64,000 bases of DNA from Truepera sp. bin119 (GCA_002239005.1 MPNL01000008.1:27951-91950); one strand, 5' to 3'; counted from the first letter of the stretch, positions 40,223 to 50,998 are shown. Translations and numbers: made by a program. The notes: generated by a model not told the origin, from the sequence alone.

Positions 40223-41310
40223 CGCCCGGGCCTGCCGCCGAATATGTTCATCTTCCACAAATCGCCCAGCACGTAGTCCTCCAACCAATCATGCAGGCGC
40301 TCGGAATCCAACCTCTCAAAGACGGACTCACCATGCTTGCGATCGACCACCACGATATCTTCAGGCTCAAACTCGCTGACGAGGTCCGCAGACTGCGTCG
40401 AAACGATGACCTGCCGCCCATCGCTCGCGTGTTGAAGCATCTCGGCCAGCAAGGTAAGCGCGTGGGGATGCAGACCCAATTCCGGTTCGTCAATGAGTAT
40501 CAGTTGCGGCTGCAGTTGCGTAGGCTGGAGGAGCAGAGTCGCAAGGCTGATGAAGCGTAGGGTGCCATCCGAAAGCTGACGTGGGCCGAGCACTGTGTCT
40601 GGGTCGTCCGCCTCGAACCACTCCAGTTCCATGCGTTCGCCCGCGTCCCTGCGATAGACGAAATCCCCAAAGAACGGAGCCGCCAGCCGCACAGCTTCGA
40701 CAATCTGTCGATAGTGATCCGGGTGGCGCTCGCGCAGGTGCCGCAGAAACGCTCCGAGATTGCCCGCGTCCGGCTTGAGTAAGAGATTGTCGCGCAACGC
40801 CTGCGCTTGGCGCACTGGCGCCATCGGGCTGGTGTCATGGAAGTGATACACGCGCCACGATGCGATAGCCGTACGCACATAGGGGGCAAAGGCATCCCCC
40901 TCCCCTTCATCAGCCCCTTTGAGGTTCGATTCGTCGTGGCCACCACCCAGGGGATGCGTGAATGTCTGCCCGTGGCCGAAGAAGCCTGTCTCTTCCCTTT
41001 CGAAGACGAGGTTGCGCCCAACCGGCACGAGTGAAAAATGATAGGCGTTCAAACCGAACATGAACTCGGCCTCAATGCGACTGGTCCCCCTCCTGCCACC
41101 GAATAGCAGGGCATCCGGTCCACCCTGTTCGGCAACCCAGATCTGGAGACGCTGCTCGGTCATGCGGGCCATCATGCGGAACAGCTCGATGAAATTGGTC
41201 TTGCCGGCACCGTTCGGGCCGATCAGAATACTCAGGGCCCCAGGCTCGAAGTCTTTGAGTTCGCGGATCGACTTAAATCCGCGAACAGTGAGGCGGGCTA
41301 GCCGGGGCAT
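40219..41310 (-). CDS. AAA (RecF/OLD-like) ATPase, defence-type
   Basis: A 363-aa ABC-like AAA_21/AAA_15 ATPase: RLTVRGFKSIRELKDFEPG, Walker A IGPNGAGKTNFIELF (about 31-45), ABC signature-like LSDGTLRFISLATLLL (about 241-256), Walker B LILIDEPELGLHPHALTLLA and a VIVSTQSADLV H-loop. This is the stand-alone ATPase that pairs with TOPRIM-like effectors. Its start overlaps the end of the hsdR relic frame, so it was inserted there. With DUF4276 it forms a two-gene cassette nested inside the type I RM operon. Confidence 0.88.
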   Translation of the reverse strand: MPRLARLTVRGFKSIRELKDFEPGALSILIGPNGAGKTNFIELFRMMARMTEQRLQIWVAEQGGPDALLFGGRRGTSRIEAEFMFGLNAYHFSLVPVGRNLVFEREETGFFGHGQTFTHPLGGGHDESNLKGADEGEGDAFAPYVRTAIASWRVYHFHDTSPMAPVRQAQALRDNLLLKPDAGNLGAFLRHLRERHPDHYRQIVEAVRLAAPFFGDFVYRRDAGERMELEWFEADDPDTVLGPRQLSDGTLRFISLATLLLQPTQLQPQLILIDEPELGLHPHALTLLAEMLQHASDGRQVIVSTQSADLVSEFEPEDIVVVDRKHGESVFERLDSERLHDWLEDYVLGDLWKMNIFGGRPGR

Positions 41311-41810
41311 GTGTCACCTTTTGGACTGCAAGCGGCTTCGTCCGCCGGGTTCGCGAACTCAATCACCCCGAGTGGCAAGCTGCTGACGAATAGCACCACA
41401 TCGGGCCAGCGGTTGTTCTTGCCTGCCTGCGTCCCGCTCATCGCAGCAGGCAGGTTCTCAATGACCGTGAACTGGTTGACCGCAAGCCAGTTACTGGTCA
41501 CCGGATTGTCGACCACCTTCACTTGCGCGCCCCGAACCCTGCCGCTACCAACGCGGGCTTCGAAAGCCGATCTCTCTGGATAGGCTGGCTTGTGGAAGGT
41601 GCTGTCCCAAGCCGCGGAGGGTAGATTGGGGTTGGGCCGGGCGAGGGAATCGCACAAGCACTGTATCAGCACAGCCTTGCTGTAATCGATTCGCTCTGCG
41701 CCCGGTGCGTCGGGGACGATGTTGGGGCCGTAGGCGACAGTCCAGATCAAACCCTTAAGCCACTCAAGGGTGGCCTCCTCAACATCGGATTCGGTGATGA
41801 TGGTGATCAT
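41298..41810 (-). pseudogene. Relic of an hsdR N-terminus
   Basis: A 170-aa frame from ATG 41810 that parallels the N-terminus of the intact HsdR: ESDVEEATLEWLKGL, LARPNPNLPSAAWDSTFHKP, RGAQVKVVDNPVTSNWLAVN-QFTVIENLPA and WPDVVLFVSSLPLGVIEFAN-PADEAA. About 25 residues are missing after EAR (the [17 protein letters not shown] region), and the nuclease lysine is lost (IEFAN instead of IELKN). The homology stops at PADEAA, exactly where the ATPase gene begins. It is probably a non-functional leftover from a second hsdR or from replacement of the original one. Confidence 0.75.
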
Positions 41811-41835
41811 GGGAAACCTAGCTAGCGTATGTCCC

Positions 41836-42871
41836 TTAGACCCGCTGTGGTAGCGGGCTGTCAACCTCGGTCATTCGCAAATTATTCTCTTGAAAAAACT
41901 TCTCCAGGGCTTGGGTGTACTCGTCTACAGGTTCCAGATCGACAATCCTTGACAGCTCCCTCCCTGCCCGAGTCAAAGCCACACCTAACAACCTGAACTC
42001 TTGGTCTACGGGATGACGTTCGGTTGCCGGTGACAAGACCCAATATCGGCCCAGGAAACCGAAGGGGAAAATAGTCCTCTTGCCCTGCCTAGGTTCGGGT
42101 AAATGAAGCCCTATGCTCGCCCTATAGTCAAGCCAAGAGTTGTGGTCGGAGATTATGAGTCCATAGTCGTTGAGCGCATTGAGGCTATCAAAGTGGAGTC
42201 CATACTCTCGGAGCGCATTCTGTCCCGGCTCACCGCCCAATGAAGGAACTCTGATATCAATGAGTTCTCCACCCAGGCTAAACGACACACAGACTGAACA
42301 GAGCCGGCTAAACAAGGCAGCAGTCACTTGGTCAAGATTCCTTAGAATGCTTAGAGTCCGAACGGACGCACTCCCAGGTCGTCTGACCTCGCCAGCGAGC
42401 ACTTTCGCCCAGAGCGATTGCATCTCTTCCGAAGATATGTCTTGATACGTAGTTAAAGAATCGCGCCATCCAGTCGTGATTGGGCTCGTGATCTGGGACA
42501 TCATCATCACCGAGTGCCTGGGCTGCTTGTTCCACAACAGCCCCAATGTTTCTCAGTCTCTTCTCTTCCTGAAACTGAATCCTCTGGTTTATTACCCCGG
42601 CAGTGTCTAACTCTCCTTGGATAACAGAGCCCGGCAATACCAAGCTTTCTCGTGCCTTCGCTTGTGCCTCTGCTATAAGCTGCAATGTATTCGCTTGGCC
42701 TTCGGTCCGAATTCTTTGCACCTCCACTTCTCCCTCAGCAGCTATCTGCTTAGCAGTAGCTTCCCAACGGGCTCTCCAAGGTGCCAGCATCGGACCAGCG
42801 ACACTACCTATTCCGCTGGCTGCATAATCCAAGAGTTTCTCCAGCGCAGGAACTTGTAAGTTCACTTCCAT
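41836..42871 (-). pseudogene. DUF2806 protein, frameshifted
   Basis: Two frames join into one DUF2806 protein: 42871 to about 42447 (MEVNLQVPALEKLLDYAASG, a GEVEVQRIRTEGQ coiled-coil segment and EEKRLRNIGAVVEQAA, ending DWMARFFNYV) and then, one base out of phase, DISSEEMQSLWAKVLAGEV to SLPLPQRV-like end at 41836. The expected join is NYV-QDISSEE; an extra T near 42444-42447 explains it. DUF2806 is common in defence islands, function unknown. It may be a true pseudogene, a programmed slip or an assembly error: the site is not a homopolymer, which makes a technical error less likely but not excluded. Confidence 0.7.
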
Positions 42872-42920
42872 AAGTCTTTGCTCACACCCGTTTCCACGCC
42901 GAACAGTGATGGCTCGACAA

Positions 42921-44540
42921 TTAGACCATCCCCCTGGTATCCCTTGCGAGTTCTTCCACTCTCACTTCCCCCGACACCAGCTTCGGTAGCAGCGCGTTCT
43001 GGAGGGCAGCAAGGGAATAAGATTCATGGATCGCCGACACGATCCGATCAACCCATGGTTGGATCTGTCTGGTAAAGGCTCTGGCCAATTCTCTGTCTGG
43101 CAATGCAATCTTGTAGTCGGCCATGTCGGTCCACTTGGTACGCGGCATTCTCGTGCCCGTCGCTCTGGCATCTGTGTAATCTACAAACTTTGCACTAGAT
43201 GTATGGCCAAGGACAAGTCCAAACCAGTCGTGCGATTTCGGCGATACAACAACAATGTCCGTTGAGCACACGCCATCCAGTGGGGCGACGCCGACCTTGT
43301 GGAAGTACGGTCGCAGCTTCCCAAACAAGATGTCTCCCCGCTCGAATCTGAATTTGCTGCTAGCCAAGCCAGTGGCCATATCCCAGTCGTACAAGGCGAT
43401 GCAACGCTTGGGCATATGTTCAAGCGCAATGTAGGGTGTGTCTGGAGCAATCTGCTCCGGCCTAGCCCCATGCCGACGTTGATCCGCGATCTCCCCCACC
43501 GCACCGACCTCCCACCCCTCCGGAATCCCCCCCAACTCAGACTCCACCAACCGATCGGGGAAGAGTTCTGCCAGCTGCTCGGGCAGACCGGTATCACGAC
43601 CTTCCAGCTTGGCCCGTACCGGTCCGAAGTCGACGAACCAGTCTTTGAAGATAGCTCTCGCTAGTTCCTCGAGGGTCTCATTCAGCTGCCGGTTCAGTTC
43701 GATCTTGTCATCAAAGCTGCCCAGGATCTGGGCGATGGTCCGTTGTTCGGGGAGATTGGGAGTCGCCGCTTCAATGTTCTCTAGATCACGCTTGGTGACG
43801 TGTCCGAGGCCTGTGGTCTGTTTGTTCCGGGCAATGTTGACAAAATTGGGTCTGAGGTAGCGCAAGAGGTAGTAGAAGAAGGTGGTATCGACACCATTGT
43901 TCGGCGTAACCCGGAAGATATGCTGGTTCAACCAACCCTCCGGTCCACGCCACCAGAAAGCATCGATAGAGGTCTCCGGCTGACCAGACCAAGAAAACAG
44001 CAGGTCACCAGGTCGAACTCGGACAGAGTCATCGAACGTTTGGTCAGTGAATTTGGTTTGACCAGATATACCCCCCTTGAGTTCTGCGATCTTGATGATG
44101 GGTTTACCGGTCGAGCTGAACTGGATTTTCCGAAAGGCGAGTCCGTTCACCCATTGCGCCATGGCATATAGCGGCTTTCGTTTCCAATAGTTGGGGAGTC
44201 TGGGGTGGTAAAGCCAGTCCTTTGTTGTTGAATCACGGGTTGGGGTATCCACCAGCACCACGTGCTCCCGTTCGATCACCTCTCGGAAGCCTCCGGAGAT
44301 GGTGTGCCAGTCGAGCACGTCCACCCTCATAGGCAGATCGGACTCCTCAAAGGCTTCCTCTAGACGGCCGACTGTCGCCCAATCCAACGGCCCCTTGCCG
44401 AGGATGGCGAGGTCGAGGTCCGAGTAGTCCTTGGCAGTCCACGTCGCACGGGAACCGAAGGCCCGAACTTCGCACTCCGGCACGTGCTCCGCAAGGATGG
44501 CCTTGACCGTTCCAAGGTGATTGGGGTTCAGGTCAATCAT
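42921..44540 (-). CDS. MntA-like nucleotidyltransferase fused to HsdS specificity subunit
   Basis: A 539-aa fusion. Residues 1-100 are a minimal nucleotidyltransferase: GSRATWTAKDYSDLDLAI (29-46) fits GSx10DxD exactly, and the third carboxylate is Asp74 (MRVDVLD). From about 105 to the end it is a full type I specificity subunit: TRD1 (about 115-255, IIKIAELKGGISGQTKF), central conserved helices (PEQRTIAQILGSFDDKIELN, about 265-284, and AIFKDWFVDFGPVRAKLEG), TRD2 (about 335-500) and the distal repeat (SLAALQNALLPKLVSGEVRV). There is no stop between the halves. The HEPN gene directly upstream overlaps by 8 nt. In HepT-MntA systems the nucleotidyltransferase AMPylates the HEPN toxin; here it would be carried by the DNA-recognition subunit. 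The fusion is the key oddity of the window. Confidence 0.9.
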   Translation of the reverse strand: MIDLNPNHLGTVKAILAEHVPECEVRAFGSRATWTAKDYSDLDLAILGKGPLDWATVGRLEEAFEESDLPMRVDVLDWHTISGGFREVIEREHVVLVDTPTRDSTTKDWLYHPRLPNYWKRKPLYAMAQWVNGLAFRKIQFSSTGKPIIKIAELKGGISGQTKFTDQTFDDSVRVRPGDLLFSWSGQPETSIDAFWWRGPEGWLNQHIFRVTPNNGVDTTFFYYLLRYLRPNFVNIARNKQTTGLGHVTKRDLENIEAATPNLPEQRTIAQILGSFDDKIELNRQLNETLEELARAIFKDWFVDFGPVRAKLEGRDTGLPEQLAELFPDRLVESELGGIPEGWEVGAVGEIADQRRHGARPEQIAPDTPYIALEHMPKRCIALYDWDMATGLASSKFRFERGDILFGKLRPYFHKVGVAPLDGVCSTDIVVVSPKSHDWFGLVLGHTSSAKFVDYTDARATGTRMPRTKWTDMADYKIALPDRELARAFTRQIQPWVDRIVSAIHESYSLAALQNALLPKLVSGEVRVEELARDTRGMV

Positions 44541-44955
44541 TGCGCGCTTCCAATGCCTCCAGCAACAGCCGTGCGTCGTGCGCGAACTCCCTGGTAGCCC
44601 TGTAGACCAGCAGGGCCTTCTCTTCGTCGTAGATGTGGGAGGTGGCGTTTCTCGCCTCGTGGTGCTGCACCCAGAGATCTACGTCGAGGATAAGACGATT
44701 CTCGGCAGCGAGGCGAAACAGTTGACGCTTGGTAACACCATCCGCGATCCCGGCACCGATGTAAGTATTCAACCAGCGCGCCATCAACTTCCAGGAGAGT
44801 TCATAGGTGACCTCGAAGTTCTGGATGACGCCGGAGCGGATGCCGTTCCGCTCGACCTCGCTCAGCTGCCCCATGCGAGCGTCATGCTCGCTGACCGCCA
44901 GCAGATCGGTGAGCGATTTGACAGAGTTTCGCAAACTAGCTAGTTCGAGCGGCAA
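44533..44955 (-). CDS. HEPN-domain toxin, HepT/HI0074-like
   Basis: A 140-aa all-helical HEPN protein of the nucleotidyltransferase-substrate-binding (HI0074) group. The RNase motif is RNATSHIY (Arg102, His107, Tyr109), matching RX4HXY of HepT toxins, in which the tyrosine is the AMPylation site. FEVTYELSWKLMARWLN (47-63) is the usual family helix. It starts at TTG 44955, just after hsdM, and overlaps the MNT-HsdS start, so all three are one transcript. Expected activity: tRNA or mRNA cleavage when not restrained. Confidence 0.88.
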   Translation of the reverse strand: MPLELASLRNSVKSLTDLLAVSEHDARMGQLSEVERNGIRSGVIQNFEVTYELSWKLMARWLNTYIGAGIADGVTKRQLFRLAAENRLILDVDLWVQHHEARNATSHIYDEEKALLVYRATREFAHDARLLLEALEARND

Positions 44956-44982
44956 GATCTTCCTCAGTTTCTCGCGGGGGTG

Positions 44983-46584
44983 CTACCTCCCAAACCCCAG
45001 TCGCGCCAGATTCTCCTCTATCGCTGCGTCCAGCCGCTGCGCTTCGTCCTGCTGCTGACGTAGTTGGGTGACCAGCCGCTTCATCTTCTCTTCGAATGGC
45101 TCGCTGTCCTCCTCCTGCAACTCGGCACCGACATAGCGGCCAGGAGTCAGCACATGCCCGTGCTTGCGCACCTCCTCTAACGGTGCACTCTTGCAGAAGC
45201 CGGGGATGTCTTCGTACTCTCCCTCAAGGACGGATAAGATCGACTTCGTTGGGCCCGAAGAGCGCGTTTTCGCTTCGGGTCTCGGCTTGCCCCGCCAGGC
45301 GTGGTAGGTCTCAGCTATACGGTCGATCTCCTCACCGGTCAGTTCCCGGTGAGTCCGGTCGACCATACGACCGAGCTTGCGGGCGTCAATGAACAGGACC
45401 CCGTCCTGCTGCTTATCTCCCCTTGCCAGAAACCATAGACAGGCCGGGATCTGAGTCGAGTAGAAGAGCTGGCCCGGCAGGGCCACTATGCAATCCACCA
45501 AGCCCGCTTCGATCAGGCCCTTGCGGATCTCCCCCTCACTCGTCTGATTTGAGGACATCGAGCCGTTGGCGAGCACGAATCCGGCTACGCCGGTGGGCGC
45601 CAGGTGGTGGATGATGTGTTGCACCCAGGCGAAGTTGGCATTCCCCTTCGGCGGCGTGCCGTAGCGCCAGCGCTTGTCGTCGCTGAGTCGCTCACCCCCC
45701 CAGTCGGAGACGTTGAAGGGGGGATTGGCGAGGATGAAGTCGGCCTTCAGGTCGGGATGGCGGTCATTATGGAAGCTGTCGCCATGGGCGATCTGTCCCT
45801 CGATCCCCCGGATGGCGAGATTCATCTTGGCAAGCCGCCAAGTCGTATAGTTCGACTCCTGACCATAGATCGAGATGTCGCCCCGCCCCCTGCCACCATT
45901 GCCGTTGCCGCTGGCGTGGGCCTCAATGAACTCAATCGATTGCACGAACATGCCCGACGAGCCGCAACAGGGGTCGTAGACGCGGCCCTGGTAGGGCTCC
46001 AGCATCTCTACGAGCAGCTTGACGACGCAGCGGGGTGTGTAGAACTCACCCCCCTTCTTCCCCTCGGCGCTCGCAAACTGCGAGAGGAAGTACTCATAGA
46101 CCCGACCGAGGACATCCTTGGAACGTGCCTCTTTATCACCGACTTTGATGTTGCTGATCAGGTCGATCAGCTGACCGAGTCGCTGCTTGTCGAGGGCCGG
46201 GCGAGCGTATTCCTTGGGCAATACCCCCTTGAGTGCTGGGTTATCGCGCTCGATCCCGGCCATCGCAGCATCGACGAACTGGCCGATGGCGGGTTGCCGT
46301 GCCTGGGCCTTAAGCTGGGCCCAGCGCGCCTCGGGCGGTACCCAGAAGACGTTCTCAGCCCGGTACTCATCCGGATCCTCGGGGTCGGACCATCGCTCCA
46401 CTTCGAGACGGGTGTGCATCTCCTCGAAGGCATCAGAGATGTATTTGAGGAAGATCAGACCCAGGACGACATGCTTGTATTCGGCGGCGTCCATACTTCC
46501 ACGCAGGGTGTCGGCGAGCTGCCAGAGTTCGGCTTCGTAGCCGGTGGTGGCAGATTGTGCTTCGCTCGCGTGTTCCAGTGCCAT
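44983..46584 (-). CDS. hsdM: Type I restriction-modification methyltransferase subunit M
   Basis: A 533-aa N6-adenine methyltransferase. N-terminal HsdM helical domain ([20 protein letters not shown]), SAM motif [11 protein letters not shown] (204-213), catalytic motif IV LANPPF (285-290, NPPF) and the [17 protein letters not shown] segment. The C-terminal coiled segment ([20 protein letters not shown]) contacts HsdS. ATG 46584 with GGAG upstream. First large gene of the island operon. Confidence 0.95.
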   Translation of the reverse strand: MALEHASEAQSATTGYEAELWQLADTLRGSMDAAEYKHVVLGLIFLKYISDAFEEMHTRLEVERWSDPEDPDEYRAENVFWVPPEARWAQLKAQARQPAIGQFVDAAMAGIERDNPALKGVLPKEYARPALDKQRLGQLIDLISNIKVGDKEARSKDVLGRVYEYFLSQFASAEGKKGGEFYTPRCVVKLLVEMLEPYQGRVYDPCCGSSGMFVQSIEFIEAHASGNGNGGRGRGDISIYGQESNYTTWRLAKMNLAIRGIEGQIAHGDSFHNDRHPDLKADFILANPPFNVSDWGGERLSDDKRWRYGTPPKGNANFAWVQHIIHHLAPTGVAGFVLANGSMSSNQTSEGEIRKGLIEAGLVDCIVALPGQLFYSTQIPACLWFLARGDKQQDGVLFIDARKLGRMVDRTHRELTGEEIDRIAETYHAWRGKPRPEAKTRSSGPTKSILSVLEGEYEDIPGFCKSAPLEEVRKHGHVLTPGRYVGAELQEEDSEPFEEKMKRLVTQLRQQQDEAQRLDAAIEENLARLGFGR

Positions 46585-46595
46585 GCGTTATCTCC

Positions 46596-46808
46596 TTATA
46601 TCGACCATTCGGATCCAGACCCAGCGAGTCCGTCCTCGCAGACCAGCCGAGAAGCTACCTTATCCAGCTGGATCCGCCAGGCACCGTCGCCGCCGTGAAA
46701 GCGCTCGTTCTGCCAGCAGAGTTCCTCGAGCAGAGCGATAGTCCTGGCTCGACCCTCTTCCTGGCGACGGGCCCGTCTAGCTTCCTTGCGGGCGCTCGAG
46801 TCGGTCAC
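46596..46808 (-). CDS. Small hypothetical protein upstream of hsdM
   Basis: About 70 aa from GTG 46808 (the frame opens earlier at TTG 46835). A strongly basic helix (ARKEARRARRQEEGRARTIA) is followed by LLEELCWQNERFHGGDGAW. It ends 11 bp before hsdM on the same strand. It could be an operon leader protein or small regulator; not recognised. Confidence 0.4.
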   Translation of the reverse strand: MTDSSARKEARRARRQEEGRARTIALLEELCWQNERFHGGDGAWRIQLDKVASRLVCEDGLAGSGSEWSI

Positions 46809-46835
46809 GTCTACATGATATCCTCTGTCGCCCAA

Positions 46836-47024
46836 TTAGACGGTCTGACCAGGAGTGACAACCCGAAAGTTGTCGGTGACCGTACTCCGTATGGTGTGCC
46901 AGTTTTCGGGCAGATCTTGGCCAAAGAACCCGAAGATCGCCCCGGCAAGCTGATGGCAATTGGGGCAGTAAGTGAAGCCCATCTGCGCAGAGAGCTTCTC
47001 GAGGAACTCGCGCAAGCTGACCAA
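46836..47024 (-). CDS. Small hypothetical protein with CPNC motif
   Basis: A 62-aa frame starting MVSLREFLEKLSAQMGFTYC with a CPNCHQ pair, then FFGQDLPENWHTIRSTVTDN. The composition is protein-like, and the G+C is lower than in neighbours. It precedes the other small frame by a few bases, so it may be the first gene of the island operon. Too short and unrecognised for certainty. Confidence 0.35.
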   Translation of the reverse strand: MVSLREFLEKLSAQMGFTYCPNCHQLAGAIFGFFGQDLPENWHTIRSTVTDNFRVVTPGQTV

Positions 47025-47229
47025 GCATAATCTTAAGGGCTTCCGCGCGCAGCGAGGGTTTGCTGGCGGTCGGCGTCATCACAACAGCAGCACCGTGATT
47101 CGGAGAGTTCGGCGGCGTCGGCAACCTTCCTACCACCATCACCTCCTGCGCTTCCCAGAGCACCCACCACCGGATGGACCGAGAGACAGGAGCGGCATAC
47201 CGCCCGGGCCGGTTGGTATGCTCTGGATC

Positions 47230-47685
47230 ATGCAGGAAGCCATGACCTACGGAACCCACATCGTGCTCGACGGGTTCCGGGCCGACCCCCAGGCGCTGGG
47301 AGACTCGGACACGGTCCGCGAGGTACTCGAGGGGCTCGGGCGGACCCTCGAACCCGAGACCGAGGCCTATATACAGGTCTTCGACTTCGACAAGGGGCCG
47401 TCCCCGGGATCGAGTGGCGCCGCGATCTTGCAGGAGTCGGGCCTGGCCCTGCACCTCTTTCCCGACGCCACCAAGCTTACCCTCCGGGTGTTCAGCCGTC
47501 ACAACGTGCAGCTGGAAGAGGTCACGGCGCTGCTCAGCAGCCGCTACGGGGTCGGGCGCTTCGAGACCCAAATCAGGAATAGGAGCCGACCCCTCCCCCG
47601 CGAAGAGAAGATGCTGCGCCGGGTCCTCGGCGGAGACAGAACCTACGCTCGCCTGCGGCTCGAGGACTTCCTCCGCATGGCCTAG
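47230..47685 (+). CDS. SpeD/AdoMetDC-fold protein lacking the catalytic cysteine
   Basis: About 151 aa with the S-adenosylmethionine decarboxylase (SpeD/SpeH) fold: YGTHIVLDGFRAD, ILQESGLALHLFPDATKLTL. The autocleavage Glu-Ser pair (QES) and the following histidine (ESGLALH) are kept, but the position of the usual active-site cysteine (FTCG in SpeH) reads FSRH. SpeD homologues that have lost AdoMet activity and become pyruvoyl-dependent ornithine or arginine decarboxylases are known, so the reaction is open. ATG 47230 is provisional (47218 and 47242 are options). glpK follows 15 bp downstream. Confidence 0.72.
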   Translation: MQEAMTYGTHIVLDGFRADPQALGDSDTVREVLEGLGRTLEPETEAYIQVFDFDKGPSPGSSGAAILQESGLALHLFPDATKLTLRVFSRHNVQLEEVTALLSSRYGVGRFETQIRNRSRPLPREEKMLRRVLGGDRTYARLRLEDFLRMA

Positions 47686-47688
47686 TGA

Positions 47689-49184
<1,496 letters not shown>

Positions 49185-49188
<4 letters not shown>

Positions 49189-50786
49189 ATCGTGAGGAGG
49201 CCGTCGAACGCCTCTGCGCAGAGGTGTTCGACATCCTGGTGATCGGCGGTGGCGCCACCGGTGCCGGCGTCGCGCTCGAGGCGGCAAGTCGTGGGCTTAA
49301 GGTGGCGCTGGTCGAGCGCGACGACTTCGGTGCCGGGACCAGCAGTCGGAGTACGAAGTTGATCCACGGCGGAGTCCGCTATCTCGAGAGGGCCGTGCTG
49401 CACTTCGACCGCACGCAGTTCAACCTGGTCCGCGACGCCCTGAAGGAACGGGCCGTACTGCTAAGCATCGCCCCCCATCTGTGCCGGCCGCTCCCGCTGG
49501 TGACGCCACTCTACAACCGGCTCCAGGTGCCCTACTACCGGACCGGGCTGAAACTCTATGACTGGCTCGCTGGCCGCTCCAATCTGAGTCCTAGTCGCTT
49601 CGTCGACGAGCACGAGGTGTTGACCCGCTTCCCGATGCTTAGACCGGAGGGTCTTCGTGGCGGGGTGATCTACTACGACGGACAGTTCGACGACGCCCGG
49701 ATGAACGTAGCGATCGCCCTCACGGCGGCCCGTGAAGGCGCCGCGGTAGCCAATCATGTGGAGGTCACCGGCCTGCTGAAACGGGGTAACAAACTCCGCG
49801 GTGCCACCGTCTGCGACACCCTGAGTGGGGAGCGGTGGGAGCTCGAGGCCTCGGTCGTGATCAACGCCACGGGACCGTTTGGTGACAGCGTCCGGAACCT
49901 GGACGACCCCAACGCTCCTCCGATGCTGACGGTCAGCTCGGGTGCCCACATCGTACTTCCAGCGCGGTTCTCGCCATCCGATACGGGCCTGCTCATCCCC
50001 CAGACCGAGGACGGACGGGTTCTGTTTCTACTCCCCTGGCTCGGCAAGACCCTCGTCGGAACCACCGACAACCCGGCTGAGCTTGTCCGCCACCCCAAGA
50101 GCAGCGAGGAGGAGGTCGACTACCTCCTCCATCATGTCAAGGAGTACGTCTCAGTGCCGGTCTCGACCGAGGATGTGCAGGCCTCGTGGTCGGGTCTCAG
50201 GCCGCTGGTCTCGGACCCCGCCGCAGCCGACACTGCGAAGTTGTCACGGGATCATGTCATTAATGTCAGCCCCTCCGGCCTGCTCACTATCGCCGGTGGC
50301 AAGTGGACTACCTATCGGAAGATGGCGCTCGATACGGTGGATGAGGCGGTCCGCCTCGGTGACTTTGCCAGCGCAGGCCCATCCTGCACCGAGACACTCC
50401 CCTTGTACGGCGCCGACCGCTTCTCTCCCGACATCGCTGGAGAGCTACAGGAGCACCACGGTCTCGACCTCGACGTCGCCCACCATCTGAGCCGCGCCTA
50501 CGGCGACCAAGCCCCGAAGGTGGCCGGGCTAGCCGCAGATGGTTTCGGGGCCCGCCTCGCGGAGGGCCACCCCTTCCTCGAGGCAGAGGTGGTCTACGCG
50601 GCCCGTCGGGAGGGGGCCAGAACGGGTACCGACGTGCTGGCACGACGCACCCGGCTCGGCATCCTCGACCGCGACGCTGCGGTAAACGCAGCACCCCGCG
50701 TGAGCGAACTGCTTTCCGAGGAGTTCGGCTGGAGTGAGGAGCAGAAGGGAGAGGACCGGGCGAGGACGTTGGCCTTCGTGCTCTGA
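49185..50786 (+). CDS. glpD: Glycerol-3-phosphate dehydrogenase (FAD-dependent)
   Basis: A 533-aa membrane-associated aerobic dehydrogenase oxidising glycerol 3-phosphate to dihydroxyacetone phosphate and passing electrons to quinone. FAD motif [21 protein letters not shown] (about 17-37), [16 protein letters not shown] (about 53-68), [19 protein letters not shown] and [13 protein letters not shown], then the DAO C-terminal domain. ATG 49185 overlaps the glpK stop (ATGA). The pair forms the glycerol-use operon. Confidence 0.93.
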
Positions 50787-50911
50787 AGCGCCTTGCGTCT
50801 GTCGCCAAGCCCGGCACGCCGTCCCCGCCATATCGCTAGCTACATTGTAGAGTGAGGCGAACCACCGCGCGTCTCCCTTGGCGGAGCGCTGCGACTCCGC
50901 AGCATTGGCAT

Positions 50912-50998
50912 GCCGGGATGGCGAAATAGGTAGACGCAACAGACTTAAAATCTGTCGCCCCCTGGGGCATGCGGGTTCGAGTCCCGCTCCCGGCACCA
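50912..50998 (+). tRNA. tRNA-Leu (anticodon UAA)
   Basis: Acceptor GCCGGGA pairs with TCCCGGC, followed by A and an encoded CCA (50996-50998). The anticodon stem is ACAGA/TCTGT with loop CTTAAAA (anticodon TAA at 50946-50948), then a long variable arm (CGCCCCCTGGGGCAT region) and T loop GGGTTCGAGTCCC, as in leucine tRNAs. Confidence 0.95.

Noticed and set aside
46610..46640. CCAGCGAGTCCGTCCTCG, similar to the repeat motif of elements A and B
   Set aside because: Several mismatches, lies within a coding frame, and lacks the flanking blocks; likely chance.
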